A stretch of DNA of 60,754 bases from Nitrospirota bacterium (GCA_023475105.1 JAMCWJ010000037.1:1-60754); one strand, 5' to 3'. Numbered from the stretch's first letter, positions 27,369 through 37,690 are shown. Translations and numbers: made by a program. The notes: generated by a model from the sequence alone, not told the origin.

Positions 27369-28033
27369 TGGAGGAGACCAGACTTTTGGGCCTTGACCTT
27401 TCTGTCGCTTCCCCGGAGGTGATCGAGCTTTTGCTCGAAGACGTCTCGCATCCTGAGGTTTTCGACGAAATCCTGAAGTCCAACGCGCACAGACCCGAGA
27501 TACTCCGGCTGCTGACGGGAAATCCCGCAGTTCCGGAGAGAGTGAGGGAGGAGGCCGGAAAGCGGCTCAATCTTCCTGCGAGGGCGCCGCAGCCGCCCAG
27601 GATTTCAGAAGAGGCACGGAAACACAACCTCCTCCAGAAGATACAAAAGCTCAGCGTAGGCGAAAAAATCGCGATTGCCCTGAGAGGAGGACAGGAGATA
27701 CGGTCCATCCTTCTGAAGGATTCGAACAAGGAAGTCGTGCTCACCGTGCTGAAGAATCCGAAGATTACGGACACGGAGGTGGAGCTGATTGCTCACTCCA
27801 GGAACGTACCTGAAGAAGCCCTCCGGGCGATCCACAAGAACAGGGAATGGATGAAGAATTACCACATCACTCTCGCCCTTGTGAATAACCCTAAGACGCC
27901 TCCCGGGATCGGCATCACCCTGGTGACCGGTCTGCGCCTAAAAGACATCGCCGTCCTCGAAAAGAACAGAAACGTACCCGAAGCAATACGCTCCGCCGCC
28001 AAGAGAGTGCTCCAGGCAAGAAAGGTTCACTGA
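27368..28033 (+). CDS. Alpha-helical repeat (HEAT/LRV-like) protein, function unknown
   Basis: 221 aa, cytoplasmic. It contains regularly spaced helix pairs such as EIRSILLKDSNKEVVLTVLKN, then TEVELIAHSRNVPEEALRAI and NYHITLALVNNPKTP, each unit about 35 residues with a conserved N-P or N-x-x-P turn. This is the pattern of HEAT or leucine-rich-variant solenoids that serve as protein-binding scaffolds. No enzyme motif is seen. GGAGGGAG precedes the ATG, which overlaps the tlyA stop, so the two are translationally coupled. I do not know a function. Confidence 0.75.
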   Translation: MEETRLLGLDLSVASPEVIELLLEDVSHPEVFDEILKSNAHRPEILRLLTGNPAVPERVREEAGKRLNLPARAPQPPRISEEARKHNLLQKIQKLSVGEKIAIALRGGQEIRSILLKDSNKEVVLTVLKNPKITDTEVELIAHSRNVPEEALRAIHKNREWMKNYHITLALVNNPKTPPGIGITLVTGLRLKDIAVLEKNRNVPEAIRSAAKRVLQARKVH

Positions 28034-28038
28034 GCGGT

Positions 28039-28070
28039 CCTTTCCTGCCGGTCCTGATCCGCAGGAAGGG
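28039..28070 (+). terminator. Stable hairpin just after the tlyA operon
   Basis: CCTTTCCTGC at 28039-28048 pairs with GCAGGAAGGG at 28061-28070 (10 bp including one wobble, 12-base loop), starting 5 bases after the stop. There is no T-tract, so it may stabilise the 3' end or act with Rho rather than as a classic intrinsic terminator. Confidence 0.45.
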
Positions 28071-28100
28071 CGAGACGCCACTACCCCGTCTGCGCTCTCC

Positions 28101-28131
28101 TTGCATAATTTGCCGCAGGTTCTTATATAAT
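28101..28131 (+). promoter_or_regulatory. Promoter of the decarboxylase-speE pair
   Basis: TTGCAT at 28101-28106 and a perfect TATAAT at 28126-28131, with a long 19-base spacer. It lies about 55 bases before the GTG start at 28192. Confidence 0.4.
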
Positions 28132-28191
28132 AAGTGTCCCTGATTCATATATGTGGGAGGATATTTTTTTGAAACGGCATGAGGATGAGAA

Positions 28192-29325
28192 GTGGAAGCG
28201 ACCCCGACGTTTGTGAGCAAGAAGACCTGGAACAAGGTCCTCAATTATATCGCGTCGAGTGATGAGGCCCTGCCCTATCTGCTGATCGATAGGGACGTAG
28301 TAAGGGAAAAGGTCTCTTTGATCGGCAGACACATCAGAAACTCAAGGGTGTTCTATGCGGTCAAGGCCCACCCGGACGTCGAGGTGCTGAAGCTCCTGAA
28401 CAGCCTCGGAGTCGGCTTCGAGATCGCCTCTGAGGGGGAACTCCAGATACTTGCCTCTCTGGGCGTCGCTCCGGAAAGGATCATCACGAGCAACCCGGTG
28501 AAGACTTTTAAGTTCCTCGATAGGGCAGTTCCGTATGGTATCTCCTACTATGCCTTCGACTCCGCCGTAGAGGTGGACAAGCTCGTACGATACGCCCCGG
28601 GATGCAATGTATATGTAAGGCTTTCGGTCCCGAACGAGGGGAGTGAATGGCCTCTCAGCAAGAAATTCGGCGTCGAACTCGACGAAGCCGCAGAACTGCT
28701 TCTCCTTGCAAAAAGAAAGGGGCTCAATCCTGTGGGTGTCACTTTTCATGTAGGCTCACAGTGTAACAACGTCTACAACTGGAGCACGGCGCTTGAAAAG
28801 GCGAAGGAACTGCGGGAAATCGCAGAGCAGAACGGGATATCCTTTTCTGTGCTCAACATCGGCGGGGGATATCCGATACACTACACGAAGAACGTGGTCG
28901 ACGTCGAAACCATAGAGAAGAAGATAGACCGCGCCCTCGCGAAGAAATTCCCGAAGGACCTCGAGGTTTTTATAGAGCCCGGGAGAGCCGTCGTCGGCGA
29001 CGCCGGGGTCTTTGTGGCGACGGTCATCGGCAAGGCAAGAAGGGGAGACGAAAACTGGCTCTATATCGACGTCGGCGTCTTTAACGGACTGATGGAAAGC
29101 ATCGGCGGGATAAAGTACGTCTATGTCGTGGGAAGCAGGAATGAACCGGAGAGATGGACGATTGCGGGACCGAGTTGTGACAGCTTCGACGTCATCGACC
29201 GCGAGGTGACGCTGCGCGAGCCTGAAGTCGGCAACCGCATTCTGATTCTTTCGAGCGGCGCCTATACGATTTCTTATGCTTCCGAGTTCAACGGGTTTTC
29301 GATTCCAAAAACGATATTGATATAA
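28192..29325 (+). CDS. Group IV PLP-dependent ornithine/lysine-type decarboxylase
   Basis: 377 aa, alanine-racemase-fold (type III) decarboxylase. The PLP lysine is in FYAVKAHPD. The HVGSQ motif, the Gly-rich phosphate loop GGGYPIHY, EPGRAVVG and the substrate Cys/Asp motif GPSCDSFD are all present. Ornithine, lysine, or a carboxy-polyamine could be substrates. The next gene is spermidine synthase, which makes ornithine decarboxylation to putrescine the simplest idea. It starts at GTG 28192, the first possible start after an in-frame TGA at 28186, with GAGGATGAG upstream. Confidence 0.85.
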   Translation: MEATPTFVSKKTWNKVLNYIASSDEALPYLLIDRDVVREKVSLIGRHIRNSRVFYAVKAHPDVEVLKLLNSLGVGFEIASEGELQILASLGVAPERIITSNPVKTFKFLDRAVPYGISYYAFDSAVEVDKLVRYAPGCNVYVRLSVPNEGSEWPLSKKFGVELDEAAELLLLAKRKGLNPVGVTFHVGSQCNNVYNWSTALEKAKELREIAEQNGISFSVLNIGGGYPIHYTKNVVDVETIEKKIDRALAKKFPKDLEVFIEPGRAVVGDAGVFVATVIGKARRGDENWLYIDVGVFNGLMESIGGIKYVYVVGSRNEPERWTIAGPSCDSFDVIDREVTLREPEVGNRILILSSGAYTISYASEFNGFSIPKTILI

Positions 29326-29410
29326 CAAACGCGCTGCGCGCACGGTCGAAGGAAAGAGCGAGCCGAGCTTTCGTAACCGCACAGCTTTAAGGAGAACGGA
29401 GGGCAGAGAC

Positions 29411-30247
29411 ATGATCAAGTTCTTTGAAAAAGACCCCTATGCGCCGATACAGTATGTGTATGAAACGGAGAAGGTGCTCTATAAGGGTAAGAGTGACTTC
29501 CAGGAGATCATGGTTATCGAGAATCCCTACTTCGGAAAAATGCTGATCCTCGACGGTGTTGTCCAGATAACGGAGAGGGACGAATTCTTTTATCATGAGA
29601 TGCTTGCCCACGTGGTGCTGCACGCGCACCCCAATCCCCGGAACGTGGTCGTCATCGGCGGAGGCGACGGGGGCGCGGTGAGAGAGGTCCTCAAGCACGA
29701 CACGGTGAAGAAGGTCTATTTCATCGAAATCGATGAAGAGGTCATCAACGTGTCGAGAAAGTTCTTCCCCGGCGTCGCAAGCCGGGTCGACGACAGCCGC
29801 GTCGAAATACGCTGCATGGACGGCGCGGAGTTCGTGAAATCCAGAGACGGAGACATCGACGCCATCATAGTCGACTCGACGGATATCGTCGGCTTTGCAA
29901 AGAGCCTCTTCACAGTGGAATTTTTCAAATCGGTCAAGGAGTCGCTTACCGCAGAAGGCATGTTCGTGACCCTTTCGGAATCTCTTCACTTTCACAAAGA
30001 CATCGTGATCGAGGTTCAGGAGGCGATGAGACTCATCTTCCCCGTGGTAGACCTCTACACTGCTCCCCTCATCACCTATGCGGGTAACTGGTGGACGTTT
30101 TCGGCGGCGTCGAAAAAATACGGCCTGCGCGAGATGAGGAGGGACTTCACCATCGATACCGCGTATTACAGCGACGAAATACACCGCCAGGCATTCCTCC
30201 CTCCCCGTATGTATGAAAAGCTTATGCAGAGGAAGCTGCGGTGGTAA
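29411..30247 (+). CDS. speE: Spermidine synthase (polyamine aminopropyltransferase)
   Basis: 278 aa. It transfers an aminopropyl group from decarboxylated SAM to putrescine or a related amine. The N-terminal beta domain (ILDGVVQITERDEFFYHEM), the SAM-binding VVIGGGDGGAVREV motif and the catalytic Asp region IIVDSTD are intact. GGAGGGCAG lies upstream of the ATG. With the decarboxylase 85 bases before it, this is a two-gene polyamine unit. No SAM decarboxylase (speD) is in the window. Confidence 0.93.
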   Translation: MIKFFEKDPYAPIQYVYETEKVLYKGKSDFQEIMVIENPYFGKMLILDGVVQITERDEFFYHEMLAHVVLHAHPNPRNVVVIGGGDGGAVREVLKHDTVKKVYFIEIDEEVINVSRKFFPGVASRVDDSRVEIRCMDGAEFVKSRDGDIDAIIVDSTDIVGFAKSLFTVEFFKSVKESLTAEGMFVTLSESLHFHKDIVIEVQEAMRLIFPVVDLYTAPLITYAGNWWTFSAASKKYGLREMRRDFTIDTAYYSDEIHRQAFLPPRMYEKLMQRKLRW

Positions 30248-30386
30248 GGATCGCACCCACTTCCACGCGGCTCTTCAGGTGGGCCGAGTGGCCGCTTTCG
30301 ACAGCCGGGACGGGGCTTTCCGGGTTTGCGCGCCGGAGCGGAAATTGTTCGTCCGGAGGGCTTTTCGCGGGCAAGAGGGGGCTCTC

Positions 30387-30415
30387 TTGACAGTCCGGGG
30401 GTTTAATTGTTAGAT
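30387..30415 (+). promoter_or_regulatory. Sigma-70 promoter of the heat-shock operon
   Basis: TTGACA at 30387-30392, a 17-base spacer and TTAGAT at 30410-30415. The CIRCE operator follows at once, over the expected transcription start. Confidence 0.65.
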
Positions 30416-30418
30416 TAA

Positions 30419-30445
30419 TTAGCACTCAAATGGCGAGAGTGCTAA
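30419..30445 (+). promoter_or_regulatory. CIRCE element, HrcA operator
   Basis: A perfect inverted repeat TTAGCACTC-N9-GAGTGCTAA, matching the CIRCE consensus exactly. It lies between the promoter and hrcA, so HrcA represses its own operon, including grpE, dnaK and dnaJ, until heat or misfolded protein removes it. Confidence 0.97.
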
Positions 30446-30466
30446 TGCTTAGTGAGGGAGACAAGA

Positions 30467-31492
30467 ATGCTTGACGACAGGATACATAAGGTCCTTTGGG
30501 CAGTGGTCGAGAGCTATATTACGAACCCCGATCCCGTAGGTTCCCGGTTTGTAACGAAAAAATATGCTTTCAATCTCTCTCCCGCAACGATCAGAAATAT
30601 CATGGCAGACCTCGAGGAAATGGGACTTCTCCGTCAGCCTCATACGTCAGCCGGGCGAGTGCCGACCGACAAGGGGTACAGGCTGTATGTCGATTATCTT
30701 CGCCAGAGGGAGGACATCTCCCGTTATTACGAGATCGAGCAGACCGTCCGTAAACTCGAAGACATCAGGAGCGACATAAACGAACTGCTGAAGGAGGCTT
30801 CACGGGCCCTTTCGACTGCGTCCCATTACGTCGGAGTCGTCCTTTCCCCGAGACCCGAGAAAACGACGTTCAGCGGCATAAACCTCTTCAGATACCGCGA
30901 GGGACAGGTGATGGCCGTGCTCCTCACGGACGAGGGGATCGTGACGAATAAATGTATCGCGATGGACGCTGATGTCAGCCAGCGCGACCTGAACAGGATC
31001 TCTGATTACCTCAACGCCGAATTCGCAGGCCGCACACTTGACGAGATCAGAACGAGACTGCTCAGGGAGATGCATCGCGCCAAAGTGCTCTGTGATACAC
31101 TGATATCAAGGGCGATAAGGATTTGCAGGGAGGCGCTCACGTTTGACTACGGAGACCTGTTCATATCGGGTCTTTCAGAGGTTCTGGGACTGCCCGACTT
31201 TTCGGACCTTCAGAGAATAAAGGAGATTTCGAGGGCGATAGAGGACAGGCACCTGATCATCAAACTCCTGGACAGGCTCTCGGAAGAACAAGGGGTGAGC
31301 GTTGTGATCGGCTCAGAGAACCCTGCCTTGGAGATGAGGAAACTGAGCATGGTCGTTTGTTCGTACAAGGAGGGCGACCGGCCTATAGGGACCATAGCGA
31401 TTATCGGACCGACGAGGATGGACTATCCGAAAGTGATCAGCGTTGTCGAACGAACGGCAAAGTCCATCACGAAAGTCCTTTCTGAACGATAG
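30467..31492 (+). CDS. hrcA: Heat-inducible transcription repressor HrcA
   Basis: 341 aa. The N-terminal winged-helix domain (about 1-75, LSPATIRNIMADLEEMGLL and HTSAGRVPTDKGYRLYVD) binds CIRCE. The rest is the GAF-like and inserted domain with a C-terminal IAIIGPTRMDYPKVI. I chose ATG 30467 (MLDDRIHKVL) over GTG 30452 because GAGGGAG sits 6 bases before it. It is the first gene of the dnaK operon and is autoregulated through the CIRCE just upstream. Confidence 0.97.
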   Translation: MLDDRIHKVLWAVVESYITNPDPVGSRFVTKKYAFNLSPATIRNIMADLEEMGLLRQPHTSAGRVPTDKGYRLYVDYLRQREDISRYYEIEQTVRKLEDIRSDINELLKEASRALSTASHYVGVVLSPRPEKTTFSGINLFRYREGQVMAVLLTDEGIVTNKCIAMDADVSQRDLNRISDYLNAEFAGRTLDEIRTRLLREMHRAKVLCDTLISRAIRICREALTFDYGDLFISGLSEVLGLPDFSDLQRIKEISRAIEDRHLIIKLLDRLSEEQGVSVVIGSENPALEMRKLSMVVCSYKEGDRPIGTIAIIGPTRMDYPKVISVVERTAKSITKVLSER

Positions 31493-31512
31493 GTCTCGCT
31501 ACGGGAGGAACA

Positions 31513-32085
31513 GTGGGAGAAGAAGACCTGATCGAAAAGAAAGAGGAGCCGCTGGAGAAGGCTGCGGAAGGAGAGGAAAAGACGGGCGCGGAAACGTTGT
31601 CGCCCGGAGCGGAATTGGCTGAATTGCGCGATAAATACCTGCGGCTCTATGCAGAATTCGAGAATTATAAAAAGCGCGTACAGAAGGACAAGGAGGAATT
31701 ACTCAGGTATGGGAACGAATCGCTGCTCTATGAAATCCTCCCGGTGATCGATACCCTTGAAATGGCCCTGAAGCATTCGGAGGACGGCGTGTCCGAGGGA
31801 CTTACCGAGGGTGTCGAAAGGACTCTGAGGGAGTTTCAAAGGGTCGCAGAGAAATTCGGCCTCACCACCATACCGGCGGCGGGAAGACCTTTCGACCCCT
31901 CGGTGCACCATGCCATGTCCCAGGTAGAAAGACCGGACGTCGAAGACAAGATCGTCGTGGAGGAATTCAGGAAGGGTTATCTGTTCGGCGACAAGGTATT
32001 GAGACCCTCTCTGGTGGCAGTTTCCAGGAGGCCCGCTGAGAACGAAAAAGCGAACCTGAACACTAATGAAACAGAGGAGGAATAG
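31513..32085 (+). CDS. grpE: Nucleotide exchange factor GrpE
   Basis: 190 aa DnaK cochaperone that speeds ADP release. An acidic, low-complexity N-terminus (about 1-45) leads to a long coiled coil ([22 protein letters not shown]) and a C-terminal beta domain ([14 protein letters not shown] and [15 protein letters not shown]). It starts at GTG with GGGAGG seven bases upstream. dnaK follows 2 bases after the stop. Confidence 0.96.
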   Translation: MGEEDLIEKKEEPLEKAAEGEEKTGAETLSPGAELAELRDKYLRLYAEFENYKKRVQKDKEELLRYGNESLLYEILPVIDTLEMALKHSEDGVSEGLTEGVERTLREFQRVAEKFGLTTIPAAGRPFDPSVHHAMSQVERPDVEDKIVVEEFRKGYLFGDKVLRPSLVAVSRRPAENEKANLNTNETEEE

Positions 32086-32087
32086 AG

Positions 32088-34004
32088 ATGGCAAAGGCGA
32101 TTGGAATAGACCTGGGAACTACAAATTCAGTTGTCGCCGTCATGCAGGGCGGCGAGCCGGTGGTGATCCCGAATCAGGAGGGAACGAGGACGACGCCGTC
32201 CGTCGTGGCCTTCACAGAAAAGGGCGAGCGTCTCGTCGGGCAGATCGCGAAGAGGCAGTCGATCACGAACCCCGAGAACACGATCTTCTCGATCAAGAGA
32301 TTGATGGGCAGGAAATATAACTCGCCCCAGGTGGACCATGCAAAACAGCGTCTGCCCTACAAGATCGTGGAAGCGCCGAACGGAGACGCGCACGTCGAGA
32401 TAAGGGGGAAAAAATACTCTCCTCCCGAGATATCGGCGATGATCCTCCAGAAGCTGAAGCAGGCTGCGGAGGACTACCTCGGAGAAACCGTGGCCGATGC
32501 GGTCATAACTGTCCCGGCCTATTTCGACGATAGTCAGAGACAGGCCACGAAAGACGCGGGGAAAATCGCCGGGCTGAACGTTCTCAGGATCATCAACGAG
32601 CCGACGGCCGCCTCCCTCGCCTACGGACTGGACAAAAAGAAGGAAGAGAAGATTTCCGTGTATGACCTCGGCGGGGGCACCTTCGACATATCCGTCCTCG
32701 AGATAGGAGAAGGGGTCATAGAGGTGAAGTCGACAAACGGCGATACGTATCTAGGGGGCGACGATTTCGACCTCAGGATAATGGATTGGATGGTCGAGGA
32801 ATTCAGGAAGGAACAGGGAATAGACCTCAAACAGGATAAGATGGCCCTCCAGAGACTGAAGGAAGCAGCGGAAAGGGCCAAGATTGAGCTCTCGACCGCC
32901 ATGGAGACCGAGATAAATCTGCCTTTTGTGACTGCGGATGCGACGGGCCCGAAGCACCTTCTGATGAAGCTTTCGAGGGCCAAGCTCGAACAGCTCGTGG
33001 GGGATCTCATCGAGAAGACGATCGGCCCCTGCAAGCTCGCCCTGCAAGACGCGAACCTTTCCGCGCAGAATATAGACGAAGTGATTCTCGTCGGCGGGCA
33101 GACGCGTACGCCGAAGGTCCAGCAGGTCGTTCAGGGCTTCTACGGAAAAGAACCAAACAAGTCCGTGAACCCCGATGAGGTCGTCGCAGTAGGCGCGGCC
33201 ATACAGGCGGCCGTGCTCAAGGGCGAAGTGAAGGAGGTCCTGCTTCTCGATGTGACTCCCCTTTCCCTCGGCATCGAGACCCTTGGCGGGATATTCACGA
33301 AGATCATCGAGAGGAACACGACTATTCCTACGAAGAAGAGCCAGATATTTTCGACCGCGACGGACAATCAGCCTGCGGTCACGATCAAGGTCTATCAGGG
33401 CGAAAGGGAGATGGCTGCGGACAACAAACTTCTCGGGGTCTTTGAACTCGTCGGAATTCCTCCCGCTCCGAGGGGAGTGCCTCAGGTAGAGGTCTCTTTT
33501 GATATCGATGCCAACGGGATTCTCCACGTTTCGGCAAAAGACCTCGGCACCGGCAAAGAGCAGTCAATCAGGATCACCGCCTCCAGCGGACTGACCGAAG
33601 AAGAGATCAAGGGGATGACACGGGACGCGGAAGCCCATTCAGAGGAGGACAGAAAGAAGAAACAGCTTGCCGAGGCGAGGAATGAGGCCGACACCCTGGT
33701 TTACTCCGTGGAGAAGTCCCTCAGAGAGTATGGAGACAAGGTGACAGAGGCTGAAAAAAGGGAAATAGAAGAGGCCCTCGAACGGTGCAGGAAGATAAAG
33801 GAAACAAGCACCGATGCCTCCGAGATCAGGGTTGCCATGGAGGGTCTTACCAAGGCCTCCTACAAGATAGCCGAGCATATCTACAAGGGCGCGGGCACGG
33901 GGGCCCAGGCCGGTCCCTCAGCTGGCCCCGAAGAAGCAAAACCCAAACAGGAAGAAGAGGTAGTCGAAGCGGAATTCGAGGATGTTGACAAGAAAGAAAA
34001 ATGA
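32088..34004 (+). CDS. dnaK: Chaperone protein DnaK (Hsp70)
   Basis: 638 aa. The ATPase domain starts [15 protein letters not shown] and contains the phosphate motifs [13 protein letters not shown] and [12 protein letters not shown] hydrophobic linker ([14 protein letters not shown]) leads to the beta-sandwich substrate domain and helical lid. The C-terminus is acidic and ends [12 protein letters not shown], as in bacterial DnaK. All regions look intact. Its stop overlaps the dnaJ start by four bases. Confidence 0.98.
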   Translation: MAKAIGIDLGTTNSVVAVMQGGEPVVIPNQEGTRTTPSVVAFTEKGERLVGQIAKRQSITNPENTIFSIKRLMGRKYNSPQVDHAKQRLPYKIVEAPNGDAHVEIRGKKYSPPEISAMILQKLKQAAEDYLGETVADAVITVPAYFDDSQRQATKDAGKIAGLNVLRIINEPTAASLAYGLDKKKEEKISVYDLGGGTFDISVLEIGEGVIEVKSTNGDTYLGGDDFDLRIMDWMVEEFRKEQGIDLKQDKMALQRLKEAAERAKIELSTAMETEINLPFVTADATGPKHLLMKLSRAKLEQLVGDLIEKTIGPCKLALQDANLSAQNIDEVILVGGQTRTPKVQQVVQGFYGKEPNKSVNPDEVVAVGAAIQAAVLKGEVKEVLLLDVTPLSLGIETLGGIFTKIIERNTTIPTKKSQIFSTATDNQPAVTIKVYQGEREMAADNKLLGVFELVGIPPAPRGVPQVEVSFDIDANGILHVSAKDLGTGKEQSIRITASSGLTEEEIKGMTRDAEAHSEEDRKKKQLAEARNEADTLVYSVEKSLREYGDKVTEAEKREIEEALERCRKIKETSTDASEIRVAMEGLTKASYKIAEHIYKGAGTGAQAGPSAGPEEAKPKQEEEVVEAEFEDVDKKEK

Positions 34005-35098
34005 AGGACTACTACGAGATACTCGGCGTGGCGAGAAATGCCGCCGAAGCAGAAATAAAAAAGGCCTACCGGTCGCTTGCGCTGAAGCACCATCCGGACA
34101 GAAACCCCGGCGACAAGCAGTCAGAGGACACTTTCAAGGAGATAAACGAAGCATACTCGGTATTGAGCGATCCTGAAAAGAGAGCGCACTACGACAGGTA
34201 CGGTTCTGCGGAAGGTATCGGCGCAGGGTTCGGCGCCTTCACAGGCGCGGGCTTCGGAGACATCTTTGAAGACATCTTCGGGGATGTCTTCGGTTTTGCG
34301 GGCCGTCGCCGGGCCCGGCCCGCAAAGGGAAACGATCTTCGGTATGACCTCGACATCACTCTTGAAGAGTCCGCCTTCGGCACGGAGCAGGAGATCGAGG
34401 TGCCGAGGTGGGAGACATGCGGAACCTGCAGCGGTTCCGGCTCGAAACCGGGCAAGGGTCCCGTCACCTGCTCACATTGTCGGGGTACGGGACACGTAAG
34501 GTTTCAGCAGGGCTTTTTCAGCGTTTCGAAGACATGCGGCTCCTGCCAGGGAACAGGCACGATCATCACCGACCCCTGCAGCGCCTGCAAGGGCAACGGC
34601 AGGGTCAAGACCGTCCGTACCATACAGGTGAAAGTTCCGCCCGGGGTCGACGCCGGATCGAGATTAAGGATGTCCGGAGAAGGAGAGCCCGGCGCCAACG
34701 GCGGACCGCCGGGTGATTTATATATCGTCATTGATATCAGGAAGCATCCTCTTTTCGTGAGAAAGGGGAATGATATCTACTATGAGACGGTGGTCACCTT
34801 TCCCCAGGCGGTTTTGGGCGCCGAAATAGAAGTGCCCACCTTGGACGGGGCGACAACTCTCAAAATATTGCCCGCCACCCAGTCGGGGAAGGCATTCCAT
34901 ATTAGGGGAAAGGGGATTCCGAGACTCGGCGGACGCGGAAAAGGCGATGAGATCGTCATCGTGCATATCGAGGTGCCGAAGAGCGTCACGGCCCGCCAGA
35001 GAGAGATCCTGGAGGAGTTCGCCCGGATCGCGGGGGAAAAGGCGTCCAGGACCTTCACGGAAAAAATAAAGGACATCTTCTCAGGCGCGGAAAACTAG
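34001..35098 (+). CDS. dnaJ: Chaperone protein DnaJ (Hsp40, class I)
   Basis: 365 aa. The J domain has HPD in LKHHPDRNP, a Gly/Phe-rich stretch follows ([21 protein letters not shown]), and four CxxCxGxG zinc motifs are all present ([32 protein letters not shown]). The C-terminal substrate domains complete it. It starts inside the dnaK stop (ATGA). rsmE follows 7 bases after the stop. Confidence 0.97.
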   Translation: MKDYYEILGVARNAAEAEIKKAYRSLALKHHPDRNPGDKQSEDTFKEINEAYSVLSDPEKRAHYDRYGSAEGIGAGFGAFTGAGFGDIFEDIFGDVFGFAGRRRARPAKGNDLRYDLDITLEESAFGTEQEIEVPRWETCGTCSGSGSKPGKGPVTCSHCRGTGHVRFQQGFFSVSKTCGSCQGTGTIITDPCSACKGNGRVKTVRTIQVKVPPGVDAGSRLRMSGEGEPGANGGPPGDLYIVIDIRKHPLFVRKGNDIYYETVVTFPQAVLGAEIEVPTLDGATTLKILPATQSGKAFHIRGKGIPRLGGRGKGDEIVIVHIEVPKSVTARQREILEEFARIAGEKASRTFTEKIKDIFSGAEN

Positions 35099-35105
35099 GA
35101 CGTCG

Positions 35106-35840
35106 ATGGCCAGGATATTCCTTCCGCTGGAGGCAAAACCCGGCATCATCCGCATTACCGGAGAGAAGGCCCGCTACCTCGCCACAGTGCTGCGGACCCG
35201 TCCCGGGGACGATCTGGAGATCCTCGACGGAAAAGGCCACGCGTACGCTGCAAAGGTTGCCTCGCTTTCGAAGAAGGAAATCGTCGCAGAGGTGAAGGGA
35301 ATGGCTGCACACGACACGGAATCCCCGCTGAGCCTTGCCCTGCTCCAGGGGCTTCTCAAGGGCGAAAAAATGGAAATTGTGATACAGAAGGCGACGGAAC
35401 TCGGCGTCGGGGAAATAGTGCCCGCGATCACCGAAAGAAGCCAGGTACGGGAGACACGAAAAACCTCGCGATGGGAGAAAGTCGCTGAAGATGCGGCACG
35501 CCAATGCGGAAGAACCACCATCCCGCGGATACACAAGCCGCTCCCTTTCCCGGATATCTTCTTCGGCCCGGCCCTGCCCTTTTTCCATGAGAGCAAGGGC
35601 CTGCTTTTTTGGGAGGAGGGAGGACTCCCCCTGAAGGCGGTCCGGAAAAGATTAGGTGAAGACTGCCGGAACCTTGTGCTTGCCGTCGGTCCCGAGGGGG
35701 GATTTACGCGCGAGGAAGTCGCCCTTGCCGAATCAAGGGGCTTTCTTACGGCTTCCCTCGGAAGCCGCATACTCCGCGCGGAAACCGCCGCGATCACCGC
35801 AATCGCCCTGATGCAGTTTCTCCTCGGCGACATAGGCTGA
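35106..35840 (+). CDS. rsmE: 16S rRNA m3U1498 methyltransferase RsmE
   Basis: 244 aa SPOUT-class methyltransferase with an N-terminal PUA-like domain. The knot region VGPEGGFTREEVALAE and LGSRILRAETAAI is diagnostic. rsmE after dnaJ is a common arrangement and suggests the end of the heat-shock operon. The next gene begins 21 bases later. Confidence 0.94.
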   Translation: MARIFLPLEAKPGIIRITGEKARYLATVLRTRPGDDLEILDGKGHAYAAKVASLSKKEIVAEVKGMAAHDTESPLSLALLQGLLKGEKMEIVIQKATELGVGEIVPAITERSQVRETRKTSRWEKVAEDAARQCGRTTIPRIHKPLPFPDIFFGPALPFFHESKGLLFWEEGGLPLKAVRKRLGEDCRNLVLAVGPEGGFTREEVALAESRGFLTASLGSRILRAETAAITAIALMQFLLGDIG

Positions 35841-35861
35841 GCACGCCCCGGAAAGCACGCT

Positions 35862-36716
35862 ATGGTTATTGAGCGCCTGGCACTCGGCCACAAAGATCTC
35901 CTTTACGACAGACTGAAGGCGCTCGGTGTGCAGATCTCCGAATTCAGCTTTCCCAATGCATACCTCTTCAGGGAAGCCCATGCCTATGAGGTGCTGCGAG
36001 ACAGAGAGATTTTTCTGAAAGGCCTTTCCTACGACGGACACACTTACCTAATGCCGACGACGCCGCTCAAGGACATCGACGGTGAGTATCTCAAAAGTCT
36101 TGCGGCCACTGTCGATTTCCTTTTTCCCGTGCCGGAGGCGTGGCTTCCCTACTTCAACGAAAAGGACTATGAATATCATTACAGGGAGGGAGATACGGAT
36201 TACATCTACACCGTCGACAAGATGAGCACCTATCCGGGCAGGCGCCTGCACAAAAAGAGAAACCTACTGAAAAGGTTCGTCGGCGATTACCGCCACCGGG
36301 AAATGCCCCTCACGAAGGAGCTGAAAGGAGAGGCGATCAGTATATTGAATGACTGGCAGGCGGAGACCGGGCTCGATGAGGACCGGACGGATTTTTCGCC
36401 CTGTGTCGAAGCCCTCAGGCTGTATGAAGAGCTCGTGCTTTGCGGAGGGATCTACTATGCCGACGACGAACCCGCCGGGTTCGTCGTCGGAGAGGAGTTG
36501 GACGGCGAGACCTTCGTATTGCACTTCGCAAAGGCGAGGAAAAAATTCAAAGGCGTCTACCAGTATATGTTCAACAGCTTCGCCAAGATCCTCCCCGGAA
36601 AATATCGCTACCTGAATTTTGAGCAGGATCTTGACAGTGAACCTCTGAGAATCGCGAAGTCCTCCTATATCCCCGACCGTATGGTAAAGAAGATGCGCGT
36701 GAGCCTGAAGAAGTAG
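35862..36716 (+). CDS. DUF2156 (GNAT-fold) protein
   Basis: 284 aa, cytoplasmic. It matches the phosphatidylglycerol-lysyltransferase C-terminal-like family (DUF2156), a double GNAT fold. Recognisable parts are SEFSFPNAYLFREAH, TYPGRRLHKKRNLLKRF and YRYLNFEQDLDSEPLRIAK. These domains can transfer amino acids from tRNA to lipids or peptides when fused to membrane parts, but this free-standing form has no known substrate. It may be the last gene of the hrcA operon. The 92 bases after it hold a GAGGCCT/AGGCCTC inverted repeat (36735-36773 approx.), possibly a terminator. Confidence 0.85.
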   Translation: MVIERLALGHKDLLYDRLKALGVQISEFSFPNAYLFREAHAYEVLRDREIFLKGLSYDGHTYLMPTTPLKDIDGEYLKSLAATVDFLFPVPEAWLPYFNEKDYEYHYREGDTDYIYTVDKMSTYPGRRLHKKRNLLKRFVGDYRHREMPLTKELKGEAISILNDWQAETGLDEDRTDFSPCVEALRLYEELVLCGGIYYADDEPAGFVVGEELDGETFVLHFAKARKKFKGVYQYMFNSFAKILPGKYRYLNFEQDLDSEPLRIAKSSYIPDRMVKKMRVSLKK

Positions 36717-36808
36717 CTCCCTGAGCAGACGAGGCCTCTCTCTTCAGGGCAGGCTCACCGTGCAGGCCTCATCATGAATCAGGTGAACGAAATCAGAAAA
36801 CAGCGGGA

Positions 36809-37570
36809 CTATACGGTTAGGATTTCCGTTGCCCCGTAACGACTCGCGGCATAGAGGGTGTAGTCAGGTTTCCCCATCTTGTGTGTTCTTAGTGCGAGGT
36901 CGGGGCGATTGTTCGTTTCGGAGAGGTGGGCCAGACATGCCCATTTGAGGCGCTTGCCGTATCGGCGCAGCAATTCGGCGGCCTCCGTATTCGACAAATG
37001 TCCTCCCGGTCCCATGATGCGCCGCTTCAGAAAGCCGGGATACGGTCCCCTTTCGAGCATTTCAGGATCGTAATTGCTCTCAAGAAAGACTGCGTCGAGC
37101 GATGAGACGACCTCCTCCAGACGGCTGAAGGCATATCCGAGGTCGGTCAGTATCCCCAATCGCTTACTGTGCGAAGACACTACGAAGGCCGCGCCGTCTG
37201 CGCCATCATGCATCGTCGGAATGGTCCGCACCGAAAGGTTTCCGAAGTGAAGAACCGAGCCCGCACGGAAATGCCGCACATCGCCTAAAGGCCCGAGCCG
37301 GTATTTGAGAAGAGCGGCGCCCAGAGTGAAAGGAGTCACATAGAGCGGCAGACCGTATTTTCTCTGAAATACGCCGGCATAGCGGATATGATCCGCATGG
37401 TCATGGGAGATGATCAGCGCATCGCAGTCTCGTATGGTTTTTCCGAAGGCGGCGAGCCTCTGCTCCGCCAGGAGACAGCTGATTCCCGCATCGAACAGGA
37501 GCCGTTTACCGGCCGCCTCGACATAGATGCAGTTGCCGTTGCTTCCCGACTGGAGAGAGATTGCGATCAT
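36809..37570 (-). CDS. Metallo-beta-lactamase-fold hydrolase (YycJ/WalJ-like)
   Basis: 253 aa. The zinc motif HDHADH lies in ALIISHDHADHIRY, and other ligands appear in PTMHDGADG, GILTDLGYA and CLAHLSETNN. The start LQSGSNGNCIYVE matches YycJ/WalJ nucleases and related small MBL proteins. A DNA-processing or phosphodiesterase role is likely but unproven. A GTG lies two codons upstream (37576); I prefer the ATG because homologues begin here. It faces the end of the heat-shock operon and is divergent from lgt. Confidence 0.88.
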   Translation of the reverse strand: MIAISLQSGSNGNCIYVEAAGKRLLFDAGISCLLAEQRLAAFGKTIRDCDALIISHDHADHIRYAGVFQRKYGLPLYVTPFTLGAALLKYRLGPLGDVRHFRAGSVLHFGNLSVRTIPTMHDGADGAAFVVSSHSKRLGILTDLGYAFSRLEEVVSSLDAVFLESNYDPEMLERGPYPGFLKRRIMGPGGHLSNTEAAELLRRYGKRLKWACLAHLSETNNRPDLALRTHKMGKPDYTLYAASRYGATEILTV

Positions 37571-37690
37571 TCCCACGACAGTGATACTTTACCCGCGGGG
37601 GAGCCATGAATGCAAGACAGCAGGATCGCTTACCTCTCCCGGCGCAACCGTCTCCTTCAGAGGTATAATAAGAAAGAGCGAGATGAGCTG

